From Amycolatopsis sp. CA-230715 (lineage in GTDB: Bacteria > Actinomycetota > Actinomycetes > Mycobacteriales > Pseudonocardiaceae): a stretch of DNA of 64,000 nucleotides. Position 1 is the first letter of the stretch. Each line of letters begins with the position of its first letter. Positions 25,476 through 33,666 of the stretch are shown here, in pieces. The DNA lies in assembly GCF_018736145.1 (NCBI RefSeq), contig NZ_CP059997.1, forward strand, positions 10,291,501 to 10,355,500, in the 5' to 3' direction. The notes beneath the pieces were generated by a model. That model ran no database searches. It was not told the DNA's origin and saw nothing but the letters and a program-made list of their open reading frames with translations. The translations under genes were made by a program, and so were the position numbers.

Positions 25476-26831
25476 GTGACGTCGACTTCACCCGACGGCC
25501 CCGCCGTCCCCCGCGACCCGCTCTACCGCAAGGTCGCCCTGCGGATCATGCCGCTGCTGCTGGGCTGCTACGTGGTCAGCTTCATCGACCGGACCAACGT
25601 CGGGGTGGCCCAGGTCCGGCTGAAGGCCGACCTCGGGTTCAGCGAAGGCGTCTACGGCCTCGCCGTCGGGCTGTTCTTCGTCGGCTTCATCCTCTTCGAG
25701 GTGCCGAGCAACATGCTGCTCGCCCGCATCGGCGCCAGGAAGACGCTGGTGCGCATCATGCTGTCGTGGGGCGTGATCACGATGCTGACCGCGCTCGCGA
25801 CCACGCCCGCGTTGTTCTACACGGCCCGGTTCCTGCTGGGCGTCGCCGAAGCGGGCTTCTTCCCCGGCGCGTTGTTCTACCTCGCGCAGTGGTTCCCCTC
25901 GGCGCGGCGGACCCGGATGACCGCCCTGTTCTTCCTCGGGGTGCCGCTGTCCGGGATCGTCGGCCCGCCGCTGTCGGGCTGGATCATGCACACCCTCGGC
26001 GGCGCGTTCGGCCTGAAGGACTGGCAATGGCTGTTCGTGCTCGAAGCGCTGCCGCCGATTCTCCTCGGCCTGCTCGTGCTGCGGTTCTTCCAGGACAAGC
26101 CCGCGGAAGCGCGCTGGCTCGGCGAGGACGAGCGGCGGGCGATCGCCGCGGACCTCGCCGCCGACCAGGACCGCAAGCAGGCCGGGGCTAAGCACGGCGG
26201 GATGCTGCGGGCGCTGAAGGACCCGCGGGTCTACGTGCTCGGCCTGGTCTCGTGCGGCTGCTACACCCTCGCCAACGCGGTCTCGTTCTGGACCCCGCTC
26301 GTGATCAACAGCTCCGGGGTCGGCAACGTGCTCGACATCGGCCTGCTCGCGGCGATCCCGCCGGTACTGGGCATGGGTGTCATGTTGCTCGTCGGCCGCC
26401 ATTCCGACCGGACCATGGAACGGCGGTGGCACGCGGCCGGTGCGGAGTTCTTCGCCGCCGCCTGCCTGGTGGGCCTGTCGTTCGTGTCCGGCGACCCGTA
26501 TCTCGTGCTCGTGCTGCTGGCACTGATGACCGCGGCGCACTACTCGGGGCTCACGGTCTTCTACTCGATCCCGTCGATCTACCTGTCCGGCCCCGCCGCG
26601 GCGAGCGGGATCGCGATGGTGACCACGATGGGCTCCCTCGCCGCGGCCACCAGCCCGGCACTGCTCGGCTGGATCAAGACCACCACCGGCTCGCTCGACC
26701 TCGGCTTGCAGATCAGCGCGGGCGTCGTGGTGCTGGGCGGGATCATCCTCCTCGTCGGCATCCCCGCCCGCGCCCTTCGGGAAGGCACCGGTGCCGCCGT
26801 CGGCGCCGCCCGGTCGCAGGTGCGCGGCTGA
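25476..26831 (+). CDS. MFS permease of the anion:cation symporter type
   Basis: 451 residues from GTG 25476 with GGAG 7 bp upstream. Twelve membrane segments are readable. The N-terminal SFIDRTNVGVAQVRLKADLG, the cytoplasmic loop LLARIGARKTLVRIM and GVAEAGFFPGALFYLAQWFP are signatures of ACS-family members such as phthalate, tartrate and hexuronate transporters. It is divergent from marR and probably imports the carboxylic acid used by the CoA operon. Confidence 0.92.
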   Translation: MTSTSPDGPAVPRDPLYRKVALRIMPLLLGCYVVSFIDRTNVGVAQVRLKADLGFSEGVYGLAVGLFFVGFILFEVPSNMLLARIGARKTLVRIMLSWGVITMLTALATTPALFYTARFLLGVAEAGFFPGALFYLAQWFPSARRTRMTALFFLGVPLSGIVGPPLSGWIMHTLGGAFGLKDWQWLFVLEALPPILLGLLVLRFFQDKPAEARWLGEDERRAIAADLAADQDRKQAGAKHGGMLRALKDPRVYVLGLVSCGCYTLANAVSFWTPLVINSSGVGNVLDIGLLAAIPPVLGMGVMLLVGRHSDRTMERRWHAAGAEFFAAACLVGLSFVSGDPYLVLVLLALMTAAHYSGLTVFYSIPSIYLSGPAAASGIAMVTTMGSLAAATSPALLGWIKTTTGSLDLGLQISAGVVVLGGIILLVGIPARALREGTGAAVGAARSQVRG

Positions 26832-26868
26832 CCGCGGGGTGCGAGGGCCGAGTTCGCGGCGTCTAGTT

Positions 26869-26889
26869 CCCCGAAGGCCACCTTCGGGG
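26869..26889. terminator. CCCCGAAGG hairpin, copy 1
   Basis: A 9-bp perfect stem (CCCCGAAGG-CCA-CCTTCGGGG) 37 bp after the MFS stop, in the gap between convergent genes. It is the exact reverse complement of the hairpin at 26942. It probably ends transcription of the permease gene. Confidence 0.65.
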
Positions 26890-26941
26890 CATCGCGCTCT
26901 CGTAACCGGCCGAGCGAGGGGGCGATTCGTGACGCTCAAGT

Positions 26942-26962
26942 CCCCGAAGGTGGCCTTCGGGG
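26942..26962. terminator. CCCCGAAGG hairpin, copy 2
   Basis: CCCCGAAGG-TGG-CCTTCGGGG, 12 bp after the amidohydrolase stop at 26975 on the minus strand. Together with copy 1 it forms a 21-bp perfect inverted repeat, fit for bidirectional termination. Confidence 0.65.
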
Positions 26963-26974
26963 CGCCAAGTGCCG

Positions 26975-28615
26975 TCATCGAATGTCTACTTCGGACTCGT
27001 GGACCACGCGGCCGCCGAGGACGGTCAGTACCGAGCGCAGCGTCAGCAGGTCCTCGTGGGACGCGGTGACCGGATCGGTGTCCAGCACGGCGAAATCCGC
27101 GAGCCGTCCGGGGACCAGGGTGCCCTTGCGCGACTCGGCGTTCTCCATCCAGGCGGGCCCGGTGGTCCACAGCCGCAGCGCCTCTTCCCGGCTCAGCCGA
27201 TCCGCTGGTGCCGGTGGCCCGTAGGGGTTCGGGCCGGGCACGCCGGTGAAGGTGGCGACGCCGCGCCGCCAGTCGGGCGTGGTGACCGGCGCGTCCGAGC
27301 TGTCCGCGGCGGGCACCCCGTTGTCGAGCAGCGCCCGAGCCGGAAACGCTTGCGCCCATTGGGTTTCACCGACGGTACGCACCATCGACGGCCCGCTGAA
27401 GGTCCGCATGAGCGAGCTGGTGATCACCCCGATCCCGAGCCGCGCCAGCCGTTCGTGGACCGCGGGCGAGAGGAACGTCCCGTGGATGAGCACGTGCCGC
27501 GCGCCCGGCCACGGGTCGGCGGCCGCCGCGGCCTCGATCGCGTCCACCACCGCGTCCGCGGCGCGGTCACCGGTGACGTGCACCTGCACCCGAACCCGTT
27601 TCCGTTGTGCCGCGAGGACGAGCTGCCGCAGTTCGTCCACTCTGGACTCCACGCTCTCCCCCAGCGTGACGAGATCGCCGTGGCCGCCGTCCGGGTACGG
27701 CCGGTGCATCCACGCCGTGCAGTGCGTCGGCACGCCGTCGGCGAACAGCTTGATCCCCCCGGCGCGCAGCAGGTCGTCACCGCCGAACGTCGCGCCGTCC
27801 AGCGCGCGGCGGAGGTTCGCGGCCGAGGTGGTGGGATTGGGCCAGTCCCAGTGCAGGAGCGCGGTCACCCGCACCGTCATCCGGCCCGCGGCGTGCAGGT
27901 CCCGGTAGTCCCGCCACAGCTCGGGCGGCACGATCGGATCCGTCGCGCTGGTGACGCCGAGGCGGTTGAGGCGCCGCATCCCCCGCTCGATGGTGTCGAG
28001 CCGTTCTTCCTTGCCCGGCTTCGGGATCAGCCTCGCGACGAGGTCCTGCGCGCTTTCGACGAGCAGCCCGGTCGGTTCGCCGTGTTCGTCGCGCACGATC
28101 TCGCCCGCGGGCGGATCCGGTGTGGCGGCGGTGATCCCGGCCAGGCGCAGCGCAGCGCTGTTGGCCCACACCGAATGCGACGACGCGTGGTGGAGCACGG
28201 CGGGGCGGTCGCCGGTGACCTCGTCGAGCCAGGCGCGCGACGGCACCGCCTCGCCCGCCGCGAACTCCGCGACGGTCGTCTCCCGCCATCCGCGACCGAC
28301 GATCCACTCGCCGTCCGGCGCCGAAGCCAGCGCGGTGCCGACGGCGGCGAGATCACCCGCCGCCGCGAGGTCCACGCAGTACTCGGGTCCGCTCAGCGCG
28401 TGCCAGGCCAGGTGCAGATGCGCGTCGTTGAGACCGGGCACCACCGTTTTCCCGCGCAGCTCCACGATTCTGGCATCAGCGCCCGCCGCAGCGGACACCG
28501 TGGAGTCATCGCCGACGGTGCGCACGAGACCGTCCCGAACCAGCAGCGCGGATACCGTCCGTTCGCCATCGAACGTACGGACAAGCCCGCCCCGCAACAC
28601 CAAATCCCCTTTCAT
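26975..28615 (-). CDS. YtcJ-like metal-dependent amidohydrolase
   Basis: 546 residues from ATG 28615, overlapping the ABC ATPase stop (ATGA). Amidohydro_3/YtcJ features: VVPGLNDAHLHLAW (metal-binding HxH), a Lys in GGIKLFADGV, QVHVTGDRAADAVVDAIE, IHGTFLS and a C-terminal GRLADFAVLD strand. These enzymes hydrolyse amide bonds in varied substrates. It closes the operon of aldehyde dehydrogenase, aminotransferase and polyamine-type importer, so it may deacylate an imported amide such as an N-acyl polyamine. Confidence 0.9.
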   Translation of the reverse strand: MKGDLVLRGGLVRTFDGERTVSALLVRDGLVRTVGDDSTVSAAAGADARIVELRGKTVVPGLNDAHLHLAWHALSGPEYCVDLAAAGDLAAVGTALASAPDGEWIVGRGWRETTVAEFAAGEAVPSRAWLDEVTGDRPAVLHHASSHSVWANSAALRLAGITAATPDPPAGEIVRDEHGEPTGLLVESAQDLVARLIPKPGKEERLDTIERGMRRLNRLGVTSATDPIVPPELWRDYRDLHAAGRMTVRVTALLHWDWPNPTTSAANLRRALDGATFGGDDLLRAGGIKLFADGVPTHCTAWMHRPYPDGGHGDLVTLGESVESRVDELRQLVLAAQRKRVRVQVHVTGDRAADAVVDAIEAAAAADPWPGARHVLIHGTFLSPAVHERLARLGIGVITSSLMRTFSGPSMVRTVGETQWAQAFPARALLDNGVPAADSSDAPVTTPDWRRGVATFTGVPGPNPYGPPAPADRLSREEALRLWTTGPAWMENAESRKGTLVPGRLADFAVLDTDPVTASHEDLLTLRSVLTVLGGRVVHESEVDIR

Positions 28616-29637
28616 GACGCGAGACTCTCGGCGAGATCCGGCACGACCGCTTGGTGGTCGGGATGCCAGGCCACCACGACGTCCGCGCCGGGCCGGTGCT
28701 CGTGGACCGCGCCCGCGGGCAGCACCGCGCAGCCCCGCGTGTCGTCGCCGTAGCGGAGCCATACCCGGCTGTGGTCCCCGACGTAGACGACATCGGTGAC
28801 CTCGGCGCGCACGCGTTGATAACCGGGAGGAACTTCGGTGCCCGAGCACAGCGTCACGCGTTCGGGCCGCACGATCGTCACCTCCCCCGGGGTGAGGCGG
28901 AGCGCGTTGGACTCGCCGATGAACCGCGCGACGAACAGCGTCCGCGGACGCTCGTAGAGGTCCTCCGGGGTGCCGACCTGTTCGACGCGCCCGTCGTTGA
29001 ACACCGTGATCCGGTCGGACAGCGTGAGCGCCTCCTGCTGGTCGTGAGTCACGAACAGGAACGTCATGCCGAGCTGGCGGTGCATCCGCGCGATCTCGCG
29101 CTGGAGCTGGTCGCGGAGCTTCTTGTCCAGCGCGCCGAGCGGCTCGTCCATCAGCAGCGCCCTCGGCTCGTAGACCACGGCGCGCGCGAGCGCTACCCGC
29201 TGCTGCTGCCCGCCGGAGAGCTGGCGGGGGAAGCGGTCACCGAGCGCGGACAGGCCGACCATCTCCAGCGCGTCGGCGACCCGTCGCTCGATCTCCGCGC
29301 GCGGCCGCCGGCGCCTGGCGAGTCCGAACGCGACATTGCGCGCCACGGTCAGGTGCGGGAAAAGCGCGTACTGCTGGAACACCACGCCGAGATCGCGCCG
29401 ATGGGGTTTGAGGCGCGAGATCTCGTGGCCGTCGACCGCGATCGACCCCGCGGTGAGCGGGGTGAACCCGGCGATCATGGACAGCATCGTGGTCTTCCCG
29501 GACCCGGACGGCCCGAGGAAGGTCATGAACTCGCCGTCGGCGATGTCCAGCGAAACGTCGTCCACGGCGGGACGGCCGATCCCGGGGTACTCCTTGGTCA
29601 CGTGCGCGGTGGTGATGCCGCGGGGTCTATCGGTCAT
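28612..29637 (-). CDS. ABC transporter ATPase, spermidine/putrescine (PotA) type
   Basis: 341 residues. Walker A GPSGSGKTT, Q-loop QQYALFPHL, signature LSGGQQQR, Walker B ALLMDEP and the H-loop VTHDQ are all intact. The C-terminal third is a TOBE domain, as in PotA and related importers. It powers the two permeases upstream in the same operon and is followed by the amidohydrolase. Confidence 0.95.
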   Translation of the reverse strand: MTDRPRGITTAHVTKEYPGIGRPAVDDVSLDIADGEFMTFLGPSGSGKTTMLSMIAGFTPLTAGSIAVDGHEISRLKPHRRDLGVVFQQYALFPHLTVARNVAFGLARRRRPRAEIERRVADALEMVGLSALGDRFPRQLSGGQQQRVALARAVVYEPRALLMDEPLGALDKKLRDQLQREIARMHRQLGMTFLFVTHDQQEALTLSDRITVFNDGRVEQVGTPEDLYERPRTLFVARFIGESNALRLTPGEVTIVRPERVTLCSGTEVPPGYQRVRAEVTDVVYVGDHSRVWLRYGDDTRGCAVLPAGAVHEHRPGADVVVAWHPDHQAVVPDLAESLAS

Positions 29638-30445
29638 GATCGCTCCTTCGGCGAAGCATCTGGGGCACGAGCAGCAGGACCGTCGTGAACACCACGATGA
29701 GGCTGGACGCCGCGGCGATGGTCGGGTCGATCTCCAGCACGATCGACTCGTACATCTTCACCGGCAGCGTCTTGACGTCCGGGGTCTGCAGGAACAGGGC
29801 GATGACCACCTCGTCGAACGAAGTGGCGAAGGCGAACACGAAACCGGAAGCCACTCCCGGCGCGACGAGCGGCAGGATCACCATGCGCAGCGTCGTGAAC
29901 CGGTTCGCCCCGAGGCTCGCCGCAGCCCGTTCCATCGTGGGGTCGTACCCGGCGAGGCTGGTCTGCACCGACGTCAGCACGAACGGCACACCGAGCACCG
30001 TGTGGGCCAGCACGAAGCCGAGCATGGTGCCGTTGAGCTGCCACCGCAGGAAGACCCCGTACACCGCGACCGCGACGATGATGCCGGGCAGGATCATCGG
30101 CGCCATCAGCACCTGCCGGACGGCGCCGCGGCCGCGGAAGCGGGCGCGGTCGAGCCCGAACGCCGCGGCGACCCCGAGCACGGTGGCCAGCGCGGCGGCC
30201 AGCAGTCCGATTTGGACGGAGTTGGCCAGCGACCCCAGCCACTGCTTGCTGCCGAAGAACTCGCCGTACCAGCGCAGCGACCAGCCCTCGGGCGGGAACT
30301 GGAACGTCGATCCCGCGCCGAAGCTCATCGGGATGACCACGAGCGTCGGCGCGATCAGCACGAACCCGACGAGCGCGACCCAGATCCGCAGCCCCGCACC
30401 GAGCGTGCGTTCCTTGCGGGCCACCCGCGTGACGGAGTCAGCCAC
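29627..30445 (-). CDS. ABC permease, PotC type
   Basis: 272 residues from GTG 30445, which has GGGAGG 8 bp upstream; a GTG at 30454 directly abuts that site and is less likely. Six membrane segments and the EAA loop (MERAAASLGANRFTTLRMV) are visible. Overlaps the upstream permease by 8 bp and the ATPase by 11 bp, supporting cotranslation. Pairs with the PotB-type permease. Confidence 0.92.
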   Translation of the reverse strand: MADSVTRVARKERTLGAGLRIWVALVGFVLIAPTLVVIPMSFGAGSTFQFPPEGWSLRWYGEFFGSKQWLGSLANSVQIGLLAAALATVLGVAAAFGLDRARFRGRGAVRQVLMAPMILPGIIVAVAVYGVFLRWQLNGTMLGFVLAHTVLGVPFVLTSVQTSLAGYDPTMERAAASLGANRFTTLRMVILPLVAPGVASGFVFAFATSFDEVVIALFLQTPDVKTLPVKMYESIVLEIDPTIAAASSLIVVFTTVLLLVPQMLRRRSDHDR

Positions 30446-31301
30446 GGTCCGCACCTCCCGCCGTGCTGGTGCCGAGCGGCGCGGCGAGCCTGCTGATCAC
30501 CGCGAGCACGAGCAGCGTGAGCACGAGCAGGATCGCGCCCAGCGCGCCCGCGCCCGCGAAGTCGAGCAGGTCGTTGACCCTGGTGCCGATCACCTGCGCG
30601 GCCAGCGCCTGCTGCGGCGTGCCCAGCAGGGCCGGGGTGATGTAGAAGCCGAGCGACATGATGAACACCACCGAAACGCCCGCGAGGACGCCCGGCATCG
30701 ACAGCGGCAGGTACACCTTGAAGAACGCGACGGGCCCGCGTGCGCCGAGGCTGCCCGCGGCGTGCAGCAGGCTCCGGTCGATGCCCCGCATGGTGTTCTG
30801 CAGCGGCAGCACCATGAACGGCAGCATCACCTGCACCATCGCCACGGTCACCCCAGCGACGGAACCCAGCAGGCTCACGCCGTGGATCCCGATGGCGTCG
30901 AAGAGCTTTTCGAGCACGCCGCCCCGTTGTTCCAGCACGTACCAGGCGAAGTTGCGGGCCATCACGCTGGTCCAGAACGGCATCAGCACGAGCAGCGTCA
31001 GCAGGCCGCGGGCGCGCCTGCCGACGCGGCTCATCGCGTAGGCGTAGGGATAGGCGATGACCAGGGTCGCGACCGTGATGATCAGGGCCGTCCGCAGGGT
31101 GCGGAGCACGACGCGGATCTGCACGTCGTCGCCGAGCACGGAAACGTAGTGGGAGAAGCCGAACTCCGGCTCGGCGAAGCTGCGCCAGAGGATCACGGCG
31201 AGCGGGTAGCAGAAGAACACCAGCAGGACCGCCGCCGCGGGGAAGAGCAGCCAGGGAGCGGCGAAGCGGCGGACCGCCCTCCCCGGCACCGCGGCGGTCA
31301 T
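30438..31301 (-). CDS. ABC permease, PotB type
   Basis: 287 residues from ATG 31301 (ATGA overlap with the binding protein). Six membrane segments with an EAA-type loop LLHAAGSLGARGPVAFFKV. Together with the downstream permease, ATPase and upstream lipoprotein it forms a complete polyamine-type importer. Confidence 0.92.
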   Translation of the reverse strand: MTAAVPGRAVRRFAAPWLLFPAAAVLLVFFCYPLAVILWRSFAEPEFGFSHYVSVLGDDVQIRVVLRTLRTALIITVATLVIAYPYAYAMSRVGRRARGLLTLLVLMPFWTSVMARNFAWYVLEQRGGVLEKLFDAIGIHGVSLLGSVAGVTVAMVQVMLPFMVLPLQNTMRGIDRSLLHAAGSLGARGPVAFFKVYLPLSMPGVLAGVSVVFIMSLGFYITPALLGTPQQALAAQVIGTRVNDLLDFAGAGALGAILLVLTLLVLAVISRLAAPLGTSTAGGADRG

Positions 31302-32332
31302 CCGGTCTTCCAGTCCGACCAGGTCCGCACGACCTCGACCCGGTTGGCCGCCCACCACTTCACGTCGCTGAGCACGCGCAGGTCCTCCTTGTCGTCACCC
31401 CAGATGTCCAGCTGCCGCCCGATCTCCGCGTAGCGGGGCTTCGCCGCTTCGTTGGCGGGGCCCACCCCCGCCTGCTCGGCGAAGGCGGCCGACTGCGCCG
31501 GTTCGGAGGCGAAGCGGATCAGGTCCTTCGCCTGCTCGGTGCGGCGGGATCCCTTGGGCACCACCAAAACGTCCCAGGTGACCGGGATCGGCACCCCGGA
31601 AACCACCTTCCAGTTGGTGGCACCGGCTTTCAGCAGCGAGTAGGCGCGGGCACTGACGATGAGCGCCAGGTCCGCCTGCGCGCCGGCCATGCGCTGCTGC
31701 TGGTCGCCGTAGGTGTCGCTGATCGTCAGCTCGGGCCGGATCCGGTCGTACATCGCCAGCGCGCGCCGCACGTCGAGCGGGTAGAGCCGGTCCTTCGGCA
31801 CGCCGTCGGCGAGCAGCGCCGCCTCCAGCGTGCCGACGCTCGGGTCGTTGCCGTAGATGATCCGCCTGCCGGGGAACCGGCCGCGGTCGAAGAAGTCGGA
31901 CAGCCGGGTCGGCGGGTGCTCGCGGTAGACGTCGGCGTTGTACATCAGCGTCAGCCCGAAGAACGCGTCCGGGACACCGCACGGCGTCAGCGTCCCAGCC
32001 GGGAACGCCGAGGCGAGCGGCCCCATGTCGACCGGCTCGACGAGCGTGCCGCACGCCTGCGCCGCCGACGAAGCCTCGGTGTCGACGACGTCCCAGGCGA
32101 CCTTGCCCGCCTCGACCATCGCCTTGAGCTTGGCCATGCTGGACGGGCCGTCGATCGTGACCGTGGTGCCGGTCTTCGCCGTGTACGGGTTCAGCACGGC
32201 GGACCGCTGCCCGGCCTGGTAGGCGCCTTGGCCGTAGGAAACGAACACGAGGGAGTTCTCGCCGCCCTCGGAGACGGCGCACCCGGCGGCGAGGAGGATC
32301 GTCGCCGCGGACAACAACGCTGGTATCCGCAC
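31298..32332 (-). CDS. Extracellular solute-binding lipoprotein of the polyamine-type importer
   Basis: 344 residues from GTG 32332 (GGGAGG upstream). The signal peptide ends in the lipobox LLAAGC, so it is membrane-anchored on the outside. The mature part resembles PotD/PotF-type binding proteins (substrate site residues not assigned), with WDVVDTEASSAAQACG and FFGLTLMYNADVYR. Located between the aminotransferase and permease genes. The ligand, perhaps a polyamine or related amine, is inferred only from family and neighbours. Confidence 0.9.
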   Translation of the reverse strand: MRIPALLSAATILLAAGCAVSEGGENSLVFVSYGQGAYQAGQRSAVLNPYTAKTGTTVTIDGPSSMAKLKAMVEAGKVAWDVVDTEASSAAQACGTLVEPVDMGPLASAFPAGTLTPCGVPDAFFGLTLMYNADVYREHPPTRLSDFFDRGRFPGRRIIYGNDPSVGTLEAALLADGVPKDRLYPLDVRRALAMYDRIRPELTISDTYGDQQQRMAGAQADLALIVSARAYSLLKAGATNWKVVSGVPIPVTWDVLVVPKGSRRTEQAKDLIRFASEPAQSAAFAEQAGVGPANEAAKPRYAEIGRQLDIWGDDKEDLRVLSDVKWWAANRVEVVRTWSDWKTG

Positions 32333-32345
32333 GGGTCCCTCCCCC

Positions 32346-33626
32346 TCAGTCCGCGGCGGCCGCGACGTGGCGGCACAGGACGTCGGCGAGGGTGTCGATC
32401 TGCTCCTTGGTGATCACCAGCGGCGGGGAGAGCACGACGCTGGCACCCGAAGCGCGCACGATGACCCCATCGGCGCGGCAGCCGGACTGCACGGAAGCGG
32501 TAGGCACGCCGTCGAACTCGATGCCAAGCATCAGGCCGACCCCGCGCACCTCCCGCACGTGCGGGAGCTTCGTCAGCGGGTCGAGCCGCTTCCGGAGGCG
32601 CGCGCCCAGGACGCGGGCGCGGTCGAGGAGGTTCTCGCGCTCGATGATGTCGATGTTCGCGAGCGCGACGGCGGATCCGACCGGGTGGCCGTTGTAGGTG
32701 AACCCGTGCAGGAACGTGGCGCCCTCGGCCAGTTCCAGCACCCGGCGGCCGATCAGCACCGCGCCCATCGGGATGTAGCCGCTGGTGATGCCCTTCGCGA
32801 GCACGATCATGTCCGGCTCGATGCCGAAGTGCTCGCTGCCGAACCAGTGCCCTGTCCGGCCGAACGCGGTCACGATCTCGTCGGCGATGAGCAGGATTCC
32901 GTGGCGCCGCAGCACTTCCTGGACCCGCGGCCAGTACCCCTCCGGCGGCGGCACCATACCGCCGACGCCGAGGACGGGTTCCCCGATGAACGCGGCGATC
33001 CGGTGCGGGCCGATCTCGTCGATACGCCGCTCCAGCTCGGCGACGAGAAGATCGGTCGCGTTCTCGCCGTGCTCGATGCCGTGCGGCTTGCCCAGCCATT
33101 CGACGTCCGGCAGCAGCGGCCCGAATCCCGCGCGCAGCCCGTCGATCCCGGTCGCGGCGAGCGAACCGCCGCCCATGCCGTGGTAGCCGCCGTGGCGGGC
33201 GAGGATCACCGTGCGCTCCGGCGAACCCGCGTGATGGAAGGCCAGCCGCGCGAGCTTGATCGCGGTCTCGTTGCCCTCGGAACCGCCGTTGGTGAGGAAG
33301 ACGCGTTCCAGCCCTTCGGGTGCGAGCTTGAGCAGCCGATCGGCGAGCAGGATCGACGGGGCGTTGGCGTAGTCCCCGAACGACGAGAAGAACTCCAGCC
33401 TGCCGATCTGTTCGGCGGCGACGGCGGCGAGTTCGGCGCGCCCGTGCCCGACGGGGCACTGCCACAGCCCGCACGTGCCGTCGATGTACTCGCGGCCGTC
33501 GGTGTCCCAGAGCAGGGCGCCGTCGCCGCGGTCGAGGACGAGCGGCTCGGCGGGCGAGCCGAGCACGGTGTGCGGGTGCACCAGGCTGCGGCGGTCCAAT
33601 TCGGACAGTTCCGCGGTGGAGGTCAT
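32346..33626 (-). CDS. Class III PLP-dependent aminotransferase
   Basis: 426 residues from ATG 33626. Fold-type I signatures: IADEIVTAFGRTG (Asp249 binds the PLP nitrogen), VLAKGITSGYIPMGA (Lys278 forms the Schiff base) and FLHGFTYNGHP. Closest functional types are omega-amino acid, putrescine or taurine:pyruvate aminotransferases, which turn a primary amine into an aldehyde. The aldehyde dehydrogenase gene lies just upstream, so the pair probably converts an amine to the acid. Confidence 0.93.
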   Translation of the reverse strand: MTSTAELSELDRRSLVHPHTVLGSPAEPLVLDRGDGALLWDTDGREYIDGTCGLWQCPVGHGRAELAAVAAEQIGRLEFFSSFGDYANAPSILLADRLLKLAPEGLERVFLTNGGSEGNETAIKLARLAFHHAGSPERTVILARHGGYHGMGGGSLAATGIDGLRAGFGPLLPDVEWLGKPHGIEHGENATDLLVAELERRIDEIGPHRIAAFIGEPVLGVGGMVPPPEGYWPRVQEVLRRHGILLIADEIVTAFGRTGHWFGSEHFGIEPDMIVLAKGITSGYIPMGAVLIGRRVLELAEGATFLHGFTYNGHPVGSAVALANIDIIERENLLDRARVLGARLRKRLDPLTKLPHVREVRGVGLMLGIEFDGVPTASVQSGCRADGVIVRASGASVVLSPPLVITKEQIDTLADVLCRHVAAAAD

Positions 33627-33666
33627 CGAGATCCTTTCGAAGAGAGGCGGGTCAGGAGCACGCGGT

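Noticed and set aside
25488..27359. 623-codon minus-strand frame across the MFS gene
   Set aside because: Antisense of a clear twelve-segment permease; low-complexity Arg/Gly/Glu composition typical of GC-rich shadow frames.
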